Positions 5,313 through 6,542 of a stretch of DNA of 6,542 nt are shown piece after piece. Below the pieces are notes generated by a model. That model did no database searches, was not told the DNA's origin, and worked only from the letters and a program-made list of their open reading frames with translations. The stretch's first letter is position 1; each line of letters starts with the position of its first letter. Position numbers and translations under genes: made by a program. The stretch comes from Beijerinckiaceae bacterium (GTDB lineage: Bacteria > Pseudomonadota > Alphaproteobacteria > Rhizobiales > Beijerinckiaceae). Location: positions 1 through 6,542 of the forward strand of contig CANHAW010000130.1 of assembly GCA_947458675.1 (NCBI GenBank), written 5' to 3'.

Positions 5313-6542
5313 ATGAAAATAGCCATTGTCGGGACTGGCATAGCAGGAAATGCGGCGGCCCTTGCGCTTTCGCAAGCCACCCATGGCCATGAGATCGTCA
5401 TCTATGAGCGCGACACGCGTCAAGGCGGCCATTCGGCCACTGTCGATATCGATTATGACGGCACGAAGATCAGCGTCGACACTGGCTTTATCGTCTATAA
5501 TGAAAAAAATTATCCGAACCTGACAGCCATGTTCGAATATCTGGGCGTTGAAACGCAGCTCTCGGATATGAGTTTTGCAATCTCCGCCGACCGCGGGCGC
5601 TTCGAATGGTGCGGACAGGACACGCGCGTCCTCGATGGGCTTTTTGCCCAGCGCAGCAATCTCTTCTCGCCATCCTTTCTTTCCATGCTGCTCGAAATCC
5701 GCCGCTTCCAGGCCCGCGCAACCCAGGATGCGCGAACCGGTACGGTCGGCGAAGGAACGCTGGCCGATTACCTGTCGCGCAACGGTTTTTCTGACCGGCT
5801 GCGCAATGATTATCTCGTCCCCATGGGCGCGGCCATTTGGTCGACATCGCCGAAGGACATGCTCGATTTTCCGGCCACGAGTTTTATCGAATTTTTCGAC
5901 AATCATTGCCTGCTGCAATGGGATCGCCCACGTTGGCGCACGGTGGCCGGCGGCAGCCGTTCCTATGTCGAAAAACTCGCCACTCTGTTTGGCCCCTCAT
6001 TGCGCCTTGGATGCGGGGTTGCCGCCATCCATCGCGATGACGATGGCGTGAACGTGACCGATACACGCGGCCACAGCGAGCGTTTCGACCAGATCGTCAT
6101 GGCAGCCCATGCCCCCGACAGCCTTGCCGCACTTGCCGATGCAAGCCCGGCCGAGACCGCCATTCTGTCAGCCTGCCGCTATGCGCCCAACGATGTCTGG
6201 CTGCACCGCGACGAAGCCCTGATGCCCAAGCGCAAGGCAGCCTGGGCCTCATGGAACTTCCTGCGCGAGGGCACATCGCAGGATCGCGCCTGCGCCGTCA
6301 GCTATTGGATGAACCGGCTGCAGAATATTGACACGTCAAAACCGCTTTTTGTCACGCTCAACCCGCCCTTCGAGCCACGCCCTGAACTGACATTCGGGCG
6401 TTTCTCCTATGATCATCCGCAATTCGACAGGCCAGCGCTTGAGGCCAAGCGCCGCTTGCACGAGATCCAGGGCGTCAACCGCACCTGGTTTGCCGGCGCC
6501 TGGACCGGACATGGTTTCCACGAGGATGGCCTGGCCTCAGGC
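5313..6542 (+). CDS. COG2907-type NAD/FAD-binding flavoprotein (amine-oxidase-like), 3'-truncated by window edge
   Basis: A frame from ATG 5313 stays open for 410 codons to the right edge. The N-terminus MKIAIVGTGIAGNAAALALS carries the GxGxxG dinucleotide-binding loop (residues 7-12). GGHSATVDI (38-46) and VDTGFIVYNEKNYPNL (55-70) are typical of the COG2907 group of predicted FAD-dependent amine-oxidase-like proteins, as is the near-C-terminal GFHEDGLASG, which suggests only a few tens of residues are missing. The ribosome site is a weak AAAGAAG 5 nt before the ATG. The gene lies 29 bp after phr in the same direction, so an operon is likely. Members of this group often neighbour DUF1365 and cyclopropane-fatty-acid-synthase-like methyltransferase genes and have been linked to modification of unsaturated fatty acids and to singlet-oxygen responses. 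The exact reaction here is inferred, not shown. Confidence 0.92.
   Translation, partial: MKIAIVGTGIAGNAAALALSQATHGHEIVIYERDTRQGGHSATVDIDYDGTKISVDTGFIVYNEKNYPNLTAMFEYLGVETQLSDMSFAISADRGRFEWCGQDTRVLDGLFAQRSNLFSPSFLSMLLEIRRFQARATQDARTGTVGEGTLADYLSRNGFSDRLRNDYLVPMGAAIWSTSPKDMLDFPATSFIEFFDNHCLLQWDRPRWRTVAGGSRSYVEKLATLFGPSLRLGCGVAAIHRDDDGVNVTDTRGHSERFDQIVMAAHAPDSLAALADASPAETAILSACRYAPNDVWLHRDEALMPKRKAAWASWNFLREGTSQDRACAVSYWMNRLQNIDTSKPLFVTLNPPFEPRPELTFGRFSYDHPQFDRPALEAKRRLHEIQGVNRTWFAGAWTGHGFHEDGLASG

Noticed and set aside
5220..5918. 232-codon minus-strand ORF opposite the phr end and the flavoprotein gene
   Set aside because: Shadow frame; the plus strand holds conserved flavoprotein motifs throughout.
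1..6542. Search for CRISPR arrays, tandem repeats, insertion-sequence ends, defence or toxin-antitoxin genes
   Set aside because: Nothing of the kind was seen by eye; the window reads as ordinary chromosomal genes and tRNAs.

Overview
This looks like chromosomal DNA of an alphaproteobacterium, most likely of the order Hyphomicrobiales. The reasons are its GC-rich codon use, an HWE-family histidine kinase (a family expanded in that class), a Bug/TctC-type periplasmic binding protein, and a photolyase gene followed closely by a COG2907 flavoprotein gene. A Beijerinckiaceae-like source is possible but cannot be shown from the sequence alone. I see no transposase, integrase, prophage gene, CRISPR array or plasmid function.

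Layout. Positions 3-1559 (+) hold the 3' part of a membrane-bound sensor histidine kinase that runs off the left edge. It ends at a perfect 10-bp hairpin (1572-1595) with T-runs on both sides, which can act as a shared terminator. From the other side this hairpin also ends a minus-strand group made of a 38-codon membrane microprotein gene (1719-1603), a probable 95-codon membrane-anchored hypothetical gene (2091-1804) and tRNA-Asn(GTT) (2329-2254). A 185-bp gap between two divergent tRNA genes carries likely promoters for both and a strong hairpin just upstream of tRNA-Cys(GCA) (2515-2588, +). A complete minus-strand gene for a TctC/Bug solute-binding protein (3579-2596) ends only 7 bp from the tRNA-Cys 3' end. 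After a 231-bp divergent intergenic region containing a 12-bp palindrome come a complete class I photolyase gene, phr (3811-5283, +), and, 29 bp later, a COG2907-type FAD/NAD(P)-binding flavoprotein gene (5313 to the right edge), cut close to its natural end.

How the genes work together. The clearest functional unit is phr plus the COG2907 flavoprotein, almost certainly one transcript. In other proteobacteria this pairing belongs to light and singlet-oxygen response loci that often also carry DUF1365 and cyclopropane-fatty-acid-synthase-like methyltransferase genes, which would lie just beyond the right edge. The kinase senses an unknown periplasmic signal and has no visible partner regulator. 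The TctC protein is an orphan here, without TctA or TctB membrane genes. The two tRNA genes are ordinary housekeeping genes and each encodes its CCA end.

No clearly new multi-gene system is visible. The points most worth a second look are the unlisted microprotein gene, the kinase's Tyr in place of the family's namesake N-box His, the phr-flavoprotein operon, and the palindrome between tctC and phr.
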